Assembly: GCF_037975245.1 (NCBI RefSeq)
Contig: NC_092566.1
Coordinates: 8,600,001 to 8,664,000, forward strand
Direction: 5' to 3'
DNA length: 64,000 nucleotides
DNA from: Apostichopus japonicus
Taxonomy: Eukaryota; Echinodermata; Holothuroidea; Aspidochirotida; Stichopodidae
Shown: one piece after another, positions 1 through 12,900 of the stretch
Layout: every line of letters begins with the position of its first letter
Numbering within the stretch: the first letter of the stretch is position 1
Position numbers and translations under genes: made by a program
Notes under the pieces: generated by a model
Seen by the model: the letters and a program-made list of their open reading frames with translations, nothing else
Databases searched by the model: none
What the model was told of the DNA's origin: nothing

Positions 1-826
1 AAGTTCCTGTTATGACCACAAATTGATTTTACAGAAATTTTACGATGGGTATAACAGTTTTGTACTCTGGAGACGTTAACTTTACAGGGGTTGGATGCCA
101 TGACCTACTGTAAGTCAAGGAGATATTGTCATCGTCGAGCGATTTTGACAGTTCCGATTTATATGAGGGTCCCATTGTCTGGTTTACAAATTATGTACAT
201 TTATGATCATGTCCATCGGTCATTAATATGCATTAACTCTAGGTAGATATCCTCTTATATAGAGCATAGCTGATCACATGACTGTATCACTGTTTATTTT
301 GGACGGTCTTCTGCAACAATAACACAGACATTTCTTTGCACTTTTTGCAGAGTCAGTGACTCGGACTCAAAAATCGGGCAATGATCATGGCACATCTTTT
401 TTCCACTGATATCTGCTGCAACCAATGTTGGTGTGATTGTGTAAAGAACCATTCCCTGAGCATGCAGGCATGAATAACCCCTTCCACCCCCTCCCTCCAA
501 ACCACATTAAATATTAAATGCAGGTATTACACAAACTGGTATGTATGATACCAGATTTTACTAGACCTAATCAATAGCTAAAATTAAATGAATGCACGTT
601 TTCTTTATTTTTCGAGTGTAGGACCCCATCCCCCTCCACTTCCTACATTGGATTCTGTCTCAGTGACATAATGGCTCCCCCCCCCCCTTTTCCTTCCATT
701 TTAAACCCTGGATCCATTCCCAGTGTTTCTTGGATTTCTCAATTATACCTTTCCAATGAATGTGTCACGTATAATTTATCTTAACTTAAAAAGTTAAATA
801 TATATTTCAATGATCTATTCCACTAG
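1..826. other. Intron upstream of first visible ADAMTS-like exon
   Basis: I see no exon, RNA gene or repeat unit here, only short C-runs near 670-690. The exon carrying the start of the central TSP1 repeat must lie outside the window. Confidence 0.5.
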
Positions 827-999
827 ACCTGTGAACGGAGGGAGATACTGCGAAGGTGACGGGCTTCAGTATAAGCTGTGTAATACAAAACAATGCAAGC
901 GAAACAGAGACAGACGTTCTAACCAGTGCAGAGATAATCTGGGAAACTGGGTCTACCACGGCGAGACACATACCTGGCTGCCATTCCAAAACAGAAACA
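827..999 (+). CDS. ADAMTS-like exon a: end of central TSP1 and start of cysteine-rich domain
   Basis: The acceptor is TTCCACTAG ending at 826 and the donor GTAAGG starts at 1000. The exon opens with one base that completes a codon from an upstream exon outside the window, and it ends in phase 1. It encodes RPVNGGRYCEG with the closing cysteines of the central TSP1 repeat, then the start of the cysteine-rich domain including HTWLPF. The ATG at 810 lies in the intron and is not a start. Confidence 0.88.
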
Positions 1000-3900
1000 G
1001 TAAGGCCAGCTCTCTTTTTTGCCAATTGCAGCAACTTTTAATTTGTATTAGTTCGACCAAGTCATGCCAAGACATTTTAAGGAATCTTTGAGGACATCAT
1101 CCACAAAAAGGGCCGATGCTGTCAGCCTCAACTGATTTCCTTATTGCAATAGCACTGGAGTATGTGGTTCTATTCGGTGGTACCAATTTACAAAAATGCA
1201 AATCTAATAGGTAATTAATGTTGCCCAAAATTTTCCTAACCCACTTTCCCCACTTCCCCCCCCCCCCCCAGGAAACAAATAAATCTGAATGCTATTGAAC
1301 TGGTAATGACTTAAACAGGGTGTTTTTGTTTTGTTTTTGGCAATGAATGGTACCAATTTTTAAAAAAAACTGAATCTATAATGTAACTAGTTTTGGTACA
1401 AATGTACTCGCAGTCCCTCCACCCCCTACTTACAAAAACCATGAACCATCTGAAATTCTATTGAGATTGTACTAACTTACACAAATGAATAGTTCAGAAA
1501 TTTCAATTGTCAGTTAATAACTTTGCTAAAGTCTGTATTATTTTTGCAAGTTTGTTTACATGAAAATCTTACATTGTTTCATACATAAAATCATTATATC
1601 AATCACTTTTCAGTATTGTGAAATTTCTCAAACTTTTGTTTCTCAAAAGAAACTCAACAGTGTAAATTGACGTGCATGTCAGAGACCACGAAGGATGTCG
1701 TTGTGTCCTCGTACAATGTCATCGACGGAACGCCGTGCAACTACGAGGACAAGGACCATATTTGCATTCAAGGAGAATGTGTGGTATGTGTTCATTCTGT
1801 GTCACATGACAACTAAATGTCCTTTTAATCATGCCATAATGTTTAGACTTTCGTTACGACTTGAACAACATGGTTAACTCAAACATTAATGGTGGATTAA
1901 CTTCATAGTTGTTGAGGATCCGTCTTATTGAGTACAAGAAGCCTATTGTTTTCTGTGAAGTTCAATGGTCATTTGGGGTCAACAGATGTTGTCAACAGAT
2001 GTCAAAGTCTGAAAACTTTGGGAACACGATAACTTAAAAAGTACATCTTTGTTGAACTTCATACATGGTATGCAGATTCAGCTTGTTAAGTAATACAAGA
2101 ACCCTATTGAATTGGGTGGAGGTCAAAGGTTATTTGCAGTCCACATTTAAGTGAGTCTGAAAATCTTGTAAACATGATAACACAAGAAGTACATCTTTCT
2201 TGAACTTCATACTTAGTATGTAGATCCAGCTTGGTGAGTTCAATTTCTGGTTACGCCAAGTAATTAATCAAGTAATTAAGTACCTAACCAAGCAGAGAGA
2301 AAAAAATATGTCTGATTTGTGTCTTTTCATGTGATTAGAAATAATATGTAGAATGACTATTTATGAAATTTGTCAAATTGAAGCAAATCGGTAAACTTTT
2401 CTATCTCTCTCTGTCTGTCTCTTTTCAAGTTTCTAATTGCATGCTCGTATAAAACAAGATATGAGATACAAACATTAAAATATGAAAACCTAAAACGTAC
2501 AGAATCAAACAATTGTAAGAATATGAAAACATAAGACATTTTAAAACAGGATATGAGATACAAACATTAAAATATGAAAACCTAATACATACAGTATAAA
2601 ACAATTGTAAGAATATGAAAACATAAGACATGCAGTAAAACATACAAAGCTCAGGACAATGGCAAGAGAGTACAGTTGGAACAGAAGAAACAGCCAGACG
2701 AGATCTAACGTTGAAAGTCTTCATTATAAAGTTTGATGCATTGTGCAATGAATGAGGAAGAATTCATTCCATGGCACTTTTTGGGTTTGTATCTGGACAT
2801 ACAGGCTCATAACCAGCTTGTCAGTCATAATTGGGAGGGGTAGAGTGAGGGGTTGAGTGAGGGGTAGAGTGTTTGTTTGGAGGAGCAGAAGTTTTGTTTG
2901 AGGTGGGCATTTGCATGGAATCACCGTAGGGGGGTCCATTACGGAAACCATAAGTTTGAAGAAAAAAATGGGGGCAAACTCAAAATGTTTGGGGGGGGCA
3001 TTGCCCCAGATTGCCCCCTGTATCATGGACAAAACTGTGACTACGGTGCCTTCTTTCGTCTGCTGATCCTCAGACAGATGCATAATAATAGCATTTAGAT
3101 TGCTGTTCAACAAAAAGAGCCTTGTCCATGACACATCACACAATTGCCTTTATTTGATTATGACTGCATGGTACCCTATTCCCCCCCCACCTCCCAACCC
3201 CCCTCGTCTACTAGTTTGAGGTTTTGCAGTTTTGTTTCCATGTGGTTGTACTATTCTTGTTTGGGTACTATCCAAAGTACACCATTGACCCTGAAGTGTC
3301 GTTACATTGTGATTGAATTCAGTAGTGCGGAAAAAAAATTGAAGAATGTTTTAGGAGGAAATGGGATTAAGATGTGAAAGCTAATTGACATTGTCATATA
3401 TGTATCGAGTACCTGTTAAAATCATAATTACTGGTGGATACGTTTAATGATCTTTGGGGAATAAAAGGCAGTTAAGTGGAAATTCATGAATTGGTCGGAA
3501 AGGGAAAGTTCATGGAATGGCCAGTTCTAAACAATGGTTTGTTTCCGAAGCCAAAAAGGTGTCATGATGGATTTGTGGTAAATCAATGAAACCGGATATG
3601 CCCATTTGACAGACCTTAAGGAAATTCCTGGTAGATTGCTCGCTAAACTGATGGTCTCTTTTTTTTGGGGGGGGGGGGGGGGGGTGAGGGGTTATTCCAC
3701 AGAAAACATGTTGATGTACCTTCTAGAACATGAAGGTTGTCTCTTTCATAAAATTGTTGACACAAAAGTACAATGATCATGTTTAGTTTACCTTTCATAA
3801 CCAGTTTTTGGTGAACGGTTAGTATCGTTTAAGCAGTGTAAAGGTGTTTTGAACAGTATAACTGCATTGTTAAAATCCTTACAAACAATGTGATCTGAAA

Positions 3901-6900
3901 CCTTCTGAAACCAAGCCTCTTTTCCCAGGGGGTCTGTTAAGAAGGTGAAAGGATGACTTTCATAATATAGTGAAAGTTTAACCAAAAGAATGCCATGCAA
4001 GAATTCAGACTCGAGAGAAGTAACTTCTGCATCGGCAAACGTTCACGACCAAACACTATCCATGTCCCTTTCATTTTCGCAGAAAATCGGCTGCGATAAA
4101 GATTTGGAGTCGACTACCTTGAGCGATAACTGCGGAGTTTGTCCGAGCAACATGACTCGCTGTCAAAGGGTTCAAGGAGCCAAGAAGAAGATGCCAAAAC
4201 AGGCCAAACGTGAGTAAACAGTTGCTTCTCGTAAATCAAGAGATGCATTCTGGGTATTTTTACGCTGCCAACACCTCAGACCCCATGAAACGCACCAAAG
4301 TTATGAGTGAGATCAAGTAGTGGCTGTGGTTTTCAAGGAAATTTTAATTCCTCACCATTTCAGGTATGAGCCCCTATCCCTTCCCCGGTCCCTTTCAGAA
4401 AATAAATATAAAAAAAGCATGTAACAGTGGAGTGGGATTTGACTTATAATTTTCTCATTTTGAGTAGGTAAGTTTACTTGAGTTCACATGGCAAAGATGT
4501 GGCACTTAAAATTTATGTTCACCCACATTTGTTTCATGAAGGTAGAGATAGATTCATCAAAATTGAAACCAAGGTAGGTTTGTTATAGGTGTATTTAGTC
4601 TCTATCAGATCCGTGTGAGTCATGCCATTGTTTTAAGGGTGAGTCTATAGTCACTGCCTTTATGGTCAAGTCAGCTCACTCCCAGTGACTTTCCTTATCT
4701 GAGTCACACTCTACGGGGATGAGGGGGTACTTCACAAACCTGTTTGAGTCACCAACCTTTTGGAAAATTCCACGGCTGGAGTCACGACTCGTTGGAACAC
4801 TGGTACCCATTCTGCGTGTACCATCCTGGGATCGTGAGATGGCTTTAGGTTTTAATCGTCTTACTTTTCTTGCTCACAGAGTATAAGAAACTGGGCACAA
4901 TACCAAACACAGAGAGAAGTGAGTGAGTGTATGGGTTAGCAACCTTCACCCCAACCCCTAGCTCTACTACTACTACCACCACCACCACTACTATTACTAA
5001 CATTACTGCTTGACTTCTATATATCTAGACCGTTGCAGTGCTAAACAGTTTTCTACTGTAGTATCCCTGGTATTCAACTTGTGTTTTTACCCCAATTGTC
5101 AATGTCATCGTCTTGGTGACCCTCCTTGCAGCAGTAGATGTTGTTATCCTTGGGAATAATAATAATAGTAATACCAAATTGATATAGCGCTCTCATCAGT
5201 CGACACATTGCTCTGAAGCTCTTTACAAAGAGAACAAAATACTGGAAGTAGTCAACAGGGAGGAGGTTTCCTCTTGTTTTGAAAGAAACTGTGATTATGG
5301 ATGCTTTTAAAGTTGATGGTATATTATTTTTGCAACTTTTGAAGCAATTTTTGTCCAAATGGTTTCCACTCTCTTTTTTTCTTGATAAAATATCTGCAAT
5401 TTCTTCATTGTTCCAAAAATTCTTGGCGGCCCTCCAGAAACTTCTGGCGACCCTATAAAGGGTCATGCTCACCACTTTGAATACCAGGGCTGTAGATGCA
5501 GGCGCATCTTCTATTCATTATACTCTATACTATGGTACCCATGATCCTTTTTCGACTTGTTCCAAGTCATTTTTACATGCAACATATACTCCCTACATCC
5601 TCGTAGTCCGTTCTCTCATCGTTCTCTTCATATAGACATTTGCTGCAAGCTCTTTGTTTAGTCATCACATCAAATGGACTTGCTATAAGTCTGTTCGTCT
5701 TTTGTCTGGTCATCTGCAGAGCAGAAAGTTAACATTTTGATGGTGCAGAGGGTCTACCACATGATATAACCTTGAACTTATGAAATAAATGAAATGTATT
5801 TTCATTTGTTAGTGTGTTTGCAAGTATTGTTAGTAAATATAGTAGTATCTAATCAAAGACTACAATAATGACTAGTCTCTTCAAGGATTCAGAGGTGAGG
5901 GCTTTTTCCAAAAAACTACAAGCAAACTTGAGAATAGTTTCCCATATGGACCTGCTAGAAATCTTATTCTTGTCTCATACCTAAAATTGGCAGTTTTTAA
6001 AAAAAAAATTATATATAATGTTTGATGAATAAAGATATATCAGATATAGTAAAATTACACAATTTATTCAGCTGCTGAAAAAAATTAAAAAAATAATTTT
6101 CTTTGATTTGAATTGTTCCCTATAATTTAACCCTTTGTAAATAACTGTGCTAAATAATTTTTGTGAGTAGTTGTAGAGGATTCTAAACACTTTGGCTATT
6201 TTTTACTAGTTTTGACATACTCTGTTGACAGAACTAATGATATACCTGACCTAAATGTAATCTTCAACCTCCTTTAATTTGTTTCCCTCTTATATATTTA
6301 ACTTTTCCCATATGTAACGTTATTTACATTACTTTATCCCAAATTTCATTTTCGTTAAGTTTAGATATTATGTCAGCCAAGCCAAATTTTAAATTTGTTA
6401 CATTCTATCCTCTCAAAAACGTTTTGTAATTGCCAGCTGATAACACCATTCTTGACTACAGAACATGAAAGAAAATGATATTTTTGAAACTATAACGTTG
6501 AAATTCCCTATGAACAAACTTTAATAATATGCAAAATCTCCATATTTATCCGATTTATAAACTTTTCCAATCAGTCCTTTAATTTTAAATGTCAAATTTG
6601 TAAATTATTTATTTATTAATAACAGCAATAAAAATCTGGTTTAACACATACCCTATAAACTTTAACTTTAATTTGCCTTCTCCTGTTCCTCAAGCTCTCG
6701 TTGCAAAGGGCTTAGGATGTTTATCCCAAATCCAGTTTGGTTATGGGTGGGTAATAGCCAGAGATTTAGTTCGGATACGCTTGAGACGGCCAGCCAAACC
6801 AATTTATAAATTTGTTACATTCTATTCTGTCCAGAACATGGTTGAGCTTACAAGCAAATTGCACTGTTTCGGAGTACTGAACATTAAGAACTACATTTGA

Positions 6901-9900
6901 TGTATAATCTAAAAATCCCCTATGAACAAATTTGTAATAATATTCAAGATCCAGAGAATTGAATGTTACTTTTTTATATAAATATATTAACTTTTGGAAA
7001 GCCCTATTTAACAAACTTTATTGATATGAAAAGGCCTTAATATTTGATCTTTTCATCAACTATTTTCTGCTCAGTTGTTAGGATGCTATTGTTTATCAAA
7101 TTTCAAATTCATTTAGTTGAAGGGCATCTTTAGCCAGAAAGTTATGTTGATACAGGACTCATAAAACAAGGTAAATCAAGGATACGCAACTTGAAATAGG
7201 CAACAACAAAAATTATGTTGGGCCTCAAGTCATCCCAATCCATCACGTTCATGAGCTAAATCAAATATTTATTACCATCCAGAGAAGTAGTTTATTCACA
7301 GACACCATGAGGCGGTCATTTTTTTTAACATATATACAGTGTTTATAATTGAATATAAGTTTAAAGATATTACGAATGTTTGATATCACTAATCATTTCC
7401 ACTATCTATGATGTTCCTATTTTGTGAATAGAGCATTTATGTTTACCTGCCCTTCACATATCTTTGCATGATCATGGTAATCAATCTAATCTCGACTCAA
7501 ATATTGAGGTCTCCTATGGAAAGCAGTGCTTCTGCACTGAGTAGGACTACCCTCATAAAAGATGACAATAATAAAATAAAAAATATAAAAAAATATGCAG
7601 TTTTAAACGAGATGTAATGATCGTGATAGAATATTTACATAGCTGAAAATTTGGTGACCCCAGATTGCTGTGGTCCCTCCCCCTATACTGATACCTAACT
7701 GACCATCCTCCTCTCCTCACCCTCCTCACCCCCTTCCCCCACCCCCTTTCTTGTGATTGAGCATCATCAATATAGTTTCCTGAACTAAAATATCTGCATT
7801 ATTATTAACAAGAGTATATTAAATATTTATGAAGCTGCTTCATGAATCTAGCCAATTGGCTCGTGTAGATATTATATTATATTTTTAGATATTATATATT
7901 GAATGTGATACAGTTGTGCAATAACCTTTGCAAACTATGCATGTAGTTAAAGGAACAGATTGAACGACTGCATCTGAATTACAAAAAATTCACATTGCAC
8001 ATGTACAGTTGCCAGACTTGACGTGAAAATACTGCTTTGTATATGATATAGTGTGTACAGTGATCATTTCACTCCACACAAAATTATTATAAACTTAATG
8101 TTTTAAGAGAACTTGAATACTTTGAAAATTTTTTATCACGGTTTGACACAAAAGTAGTGGTAGAGATAGATCTTATAACTCAAAGGAAAGTCCCCTTTAT
8201 AATTTTTAATTTTTTTTTTTTTAAATTACTATTGACAATCATGGTTTTATTGTGAGGATACAAACTTTCTTAAAGTTTGATGCAAAGCTTATGAATTAAT
8301 CTCACAGCAACCAGAAGGCGCTGTGTTTAATCACACAAGAGTTGCTAACCTTCAAACGACCACCCTCATATTTGGTGTTTAAAGTTTTTTTCACTTTGGT
8401 TATTTAGCCCAATGGTTAGGGAGCCATCTTACAGTTAATTAGTTCATTTGAAGGCCTTTGTCTGTGAGATGATTTTGGATGGGAACTAAATAGCTGCAGT
8501 CCGGGTATTCTAACGTTACCTATATTTTGATCCCCATCTCATTTTGTCTACGTTTTGCATCGAGATGCGTACTTTTCATCCGAGATGACTACCTCCTGTT
8601 CTCTACCAAAAACAAAAATTTTTTCTTTCTTTCATGACATCTCAGGTACCAACTGAGCACCACTTCAAAAATTCTCACTGATATTCGCTTTTGGGATGTC
8701 ACTCATTTGGTTATACAGTTTGAGCATGAAATATACTGGAATAGTAGATGTCTGTTCCAGTTCTAATTTCCTTTAACTTTGTTCACTTTTATCATTCATT
8801 TTTTTGTAGTACATTTTCTTTCCAACATTTTGCCTTGTTACTTATTCATAAGAGTGTGCTGGATACTGACTGATACTTTTTATCAAATTTTCCGGCATCT
8901 TTTAGATGAGTATATTGAGTCAGAGGTTTATACTTAATGTCAGATTAGCTAACAAATTTGATTAAAGGCATTGAAGACTCACCCCAAACCGTGTGCTGCC
9001 ATCTGAAAAAGTTAACTTTCTGTTGCTTGCAAGTGTCGTTTTGTTCGTGTCGCTACAAAATGCAGACAGTAATTAAACCTGATACCTTGCTATCTTTAGC
9101 TGGACCTGAGATGTCCAACGCTGTATCTAATTACCGACGGTAGCAACCGTGTGTGTGTGTATTTTCTGGGATTGATGGTGGTGTCTAACACTTCTGTTAC
9201 ACCTCATTCGAAACTAGGTCAGATTACCGGCATTAGATATCGACATGAAGTATACATGTAGCAATATGAACTGTTTTCTCATATTCCATCTTTTTAAACA
9301 AAATCTTCAGATGGGAGTTTTACGCGATCGCTATGTGGCTTCATATTACTCAATAGGCTACATACGGTTGCCTTCCTTTTTCGTCGCTGTTTTTTCATAT
9401 TTAATACTTCATTTTTCTATAGAATACATCAAAATTGTCAAGATTCCAGAAGGAGCCACAAACATCAAGATTGAAGAGGTGAAGGAGAGCCCCTATTACA
9501 TTGGTAAATTTACAGAATCAGTTTGTTAATATTACCTCTAACGATTAGTCCATTAATCCATAATTTGACCCTAATCCCCCTCCCTTCTGATCCCCACTCC
9601 AAACTGAAATTCTCATGAAGAAAGGAAGAAAAAAATATGAACAGAATCAGTTTGTTAATATTACCTCTAATGATTAGTCCATAAGTTGACCCTAATCCCC
9701 CCTTGCTACCCATCCCCACTCCAAACTGAAATTCTCATGAAGAAAAGGAAGAAAAAAAATATGAACTGCTTTCTCCTTCTTTTGAATGTATACTCATTTG
9801 TATATAGAAACAAATCGTCTGTTCAGTCTCTCTAAAAAATCATGAAATTCAGATCTTCGCTTTCAAACTATAAGCAGAATTCACTTTTTTTAGCCTTAAT

Positions 9901-12900
9901 TAGTCTTTAATAGCATTTATGTTTGCTCACACTGAGCTGGATACTGCGTATGGTATGGATAATATATAACTGCTTCATTTCACCAAGTTCACAGCCCTAT
10001 AGGGCCCAGTCGATCGAGCAATTGACCCTTGGCAGTGAACTCATCTTAAACAATGTTACTTTCTTTCTTATTTGTAGCTTTGAAGGAAACTGCAAACGGC
10101 CAGTACATTTTGAACGGCAATAGGAAGCAATCCAAGGCCCACGATTTCATCCACGGAGGTGCCAGGTTCGTCTACCGACCAGATGGCCCAGAGACGCTGG
10201 TCACGGCAGGACCGCTGCCTGTAGCCCTGCAGCTGAGAGTGAGTGTGCAAAGATTCCTCTACCGTTAGATAAAAGTTTGCTCATTTGAAGAATAACACAC
10301 AAAACACGACACAAATTATCGCAAAGAATTCATCGCAATAAATTTCAATTAGGTCACCCTCTTTCCCAAAGCCCACTTTATCTCCGATATCGAGCGTTAG
10401 AAATCTATTTTAGAATGACTGACTAACTCACAACGTTACGGGAAATTAAATTAGGCCGTCTTATAAGTCTGCTTCAGTCTGGAAGAGGTCAACCCATGTT
10501 CAAATTTACACCTGCACCTAAATTCTGTACCTAAAACATGCAGGGTTTTTCTTGTTTTTTTTATGGACTTCAAACTCAAGTTTACTCTCAGGTTTACATC
10601 ACTGTTCATTACCCTTGTACATTTTAAGTTCAGTTAATGTAAGAAAATAAAAACTGCTGTCTCCAGAATGTTGACTTTGTAACATAACTTTGTAACTTTA
10701 TTTTCCTGGGTTATTTGTCATCATTTAGACGTCCCCCGTCCATATTACTGTAGGTTGAGGTAAGTTTGAAACGACTTCTCACAAAGCTGACCAAAAATTA
10801 TATTTTCAGGTTTGCCGTCAAAGTTCCATATGTCACCATTTAGATGTCCTTTGTTGTCTGATGTTAAGGTTTTGTTTCAGTAACATTGAAACTACTCCTC
10901 ACAGAGCAATAACTTTACTTTCAGGTTTATGTCTCTGGTCAAATATCCCTGGTTCACGTGAGGTGGAGTTACTACGAAAACAAAGATGTCTCAGTTCAAG
11001 TCAGATCATCAAATGGGCCAGTTATCGTCGGATCATCCAATGTGCCAGTTGTCGGATCATCCAACGAGCCAGTTTTGGATCATCCCATCACAGAGGAAAT
11101 TGCCGAGACACCTGAGTATCCAGAAACACCGGAGGGCTTGGTTTGGGAGGCCACAGGCTGGACCGAGTGCACAGAGACATGTGGAGGAGGTTCGTAGTGC
11201 GTTAATGTTCCGAATCAGATTGGTCTGTGTCGATTCATACTGACTCGATGCGGAGATTAATTGATTTCATGATCCAGTTACATCAAGCTCAGCTTCTGAA
11301 ATGACGCTCCAACAAGGAAGTGGGTTTAAGTAGGGTCATTGGTAACAAGTTATTATTGGGGATGGCTGAATGCATTTATACACCTGTACGTCAGTCACCA
11401 TGGCCGAACGGCGGGATACTCTAGCGGTTTTCATCCTACGCGGAGGCATGATGTAACCGCAGATATAATGTCAGCAGATGGAATCGTAGAATACAAAGTA
11501 ATCCATAAATCACAACCAAAACATTAGGCACAAGAGGTGGTTCCTTGGTGCTTTGCAGAGTTGTCCATCACTGCAGGCATCTTTGCCAGAGGAGATAACG
11601 ATGATGGTTGGATTTGCTTCAGTCTCCCTCTCTCTGACAAGTACATAACCACCATGATGGGTATACGATTGCAAGCCAGTCTAATTAGCTGTGTGTTGTG
11701 AAATTTGGTGACCCACATACCCCTCCCCTTGCCCTAACCCCCCCCACACCACTTTGCCCTCTGACATTTTGATGTCTTTGAAGTATTATTTAGCTTCTAC
11801 AACGTCAGCACTGTCATGACCAGTGTCCATGTTAACTTAGTATGTATCGGCTCTTAATAGTAATCAACCAATTGTTGAAAGAGACTTTCTCAACTTGAAG
11901 CTTAACAATCTTGAGGGCGTTGACTTTCTACTGCTTTTTGTCTCAACCATGATACAGGTATATCTTACTATCAGTACCAATGCCGGAGGCAACGCGACAA
12001 CCAGACCGTTCACGCACGTCGATGCCTTCAGAGCAATTACGACGAGCTAGCCATCAGTAAAGAGTGCAACGAAGAGGAGTGCTTGCCCGAACTACCGCCC
12101 CCACGGTAAGTGGAATCGTCAATTTATTAACGACGTAATACGATATAAATTCCTTCTGTTTCCATGTCAATGAATCGAGTTTGACCAAAGTAGTTTGGGT
12201 GGTTAGAAGGGTGGATCATGTCGTGGTGCTCTGTGCTAAGAGTATCAGTTTGAAGCATTTCTGATTAATTACATCACACTACGCTGCACTAACGTTATTC
12301 TACCGTACTAATTACTCTCTCATTATAACCTTCATTCCATGAAGAAATGAAGACATCCGCCTACGATTTTTACCGCCTAGCAGAAGTAAATTAGAAAGTA
12401 ATCAGTGAATTAGATACCACAAGTTTTGTCGTGAAAAACACTTCTCTCATATCAGGAGCCTTCACATGCTAAAGGGCAAACAGCAAAGATTCAGGAGTTT
12501 TGTAATTTTAATCATTATTTGAATGAAAGTGGTGAAGATCAAACTTTCAAAGAAGGAAGCTTTTACTTTGAGATATCCCTCAATTTTATCAACAGCGACG
12601 TAAACTGCTAAACTTCGATAACCGCACCTCTTCAAATGAAGATTCACTTGTTACCAGAATTCTGGTGCTGACTTCCATAGAATCTATTTTTTAATTACCT
12701 ACGTGCCTAAATTTCTTTTGGCCTTTCTTTCCTTTTCTTGATTCAGGCACGAGTGGAGAACTTCGAACTGGAGCCCTTGTTCCATTACATGCGGGGTAGC
12801 CGGGACCAAGTCCAGGACCATCTCGTGCTACCAGTTTCGGTATAACGACGACGGTACGCTGTTTGAGCCAGAGAGTGAAGTAGCGGTAGGGTTCTGCCAC

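Noticed and set aside
810-826. ATG at 810 as a translation start for the ADAMTS-like protein
   Set aside because: It lies in the intron just before a good acceptor, and the protein begins mid-TSP1.
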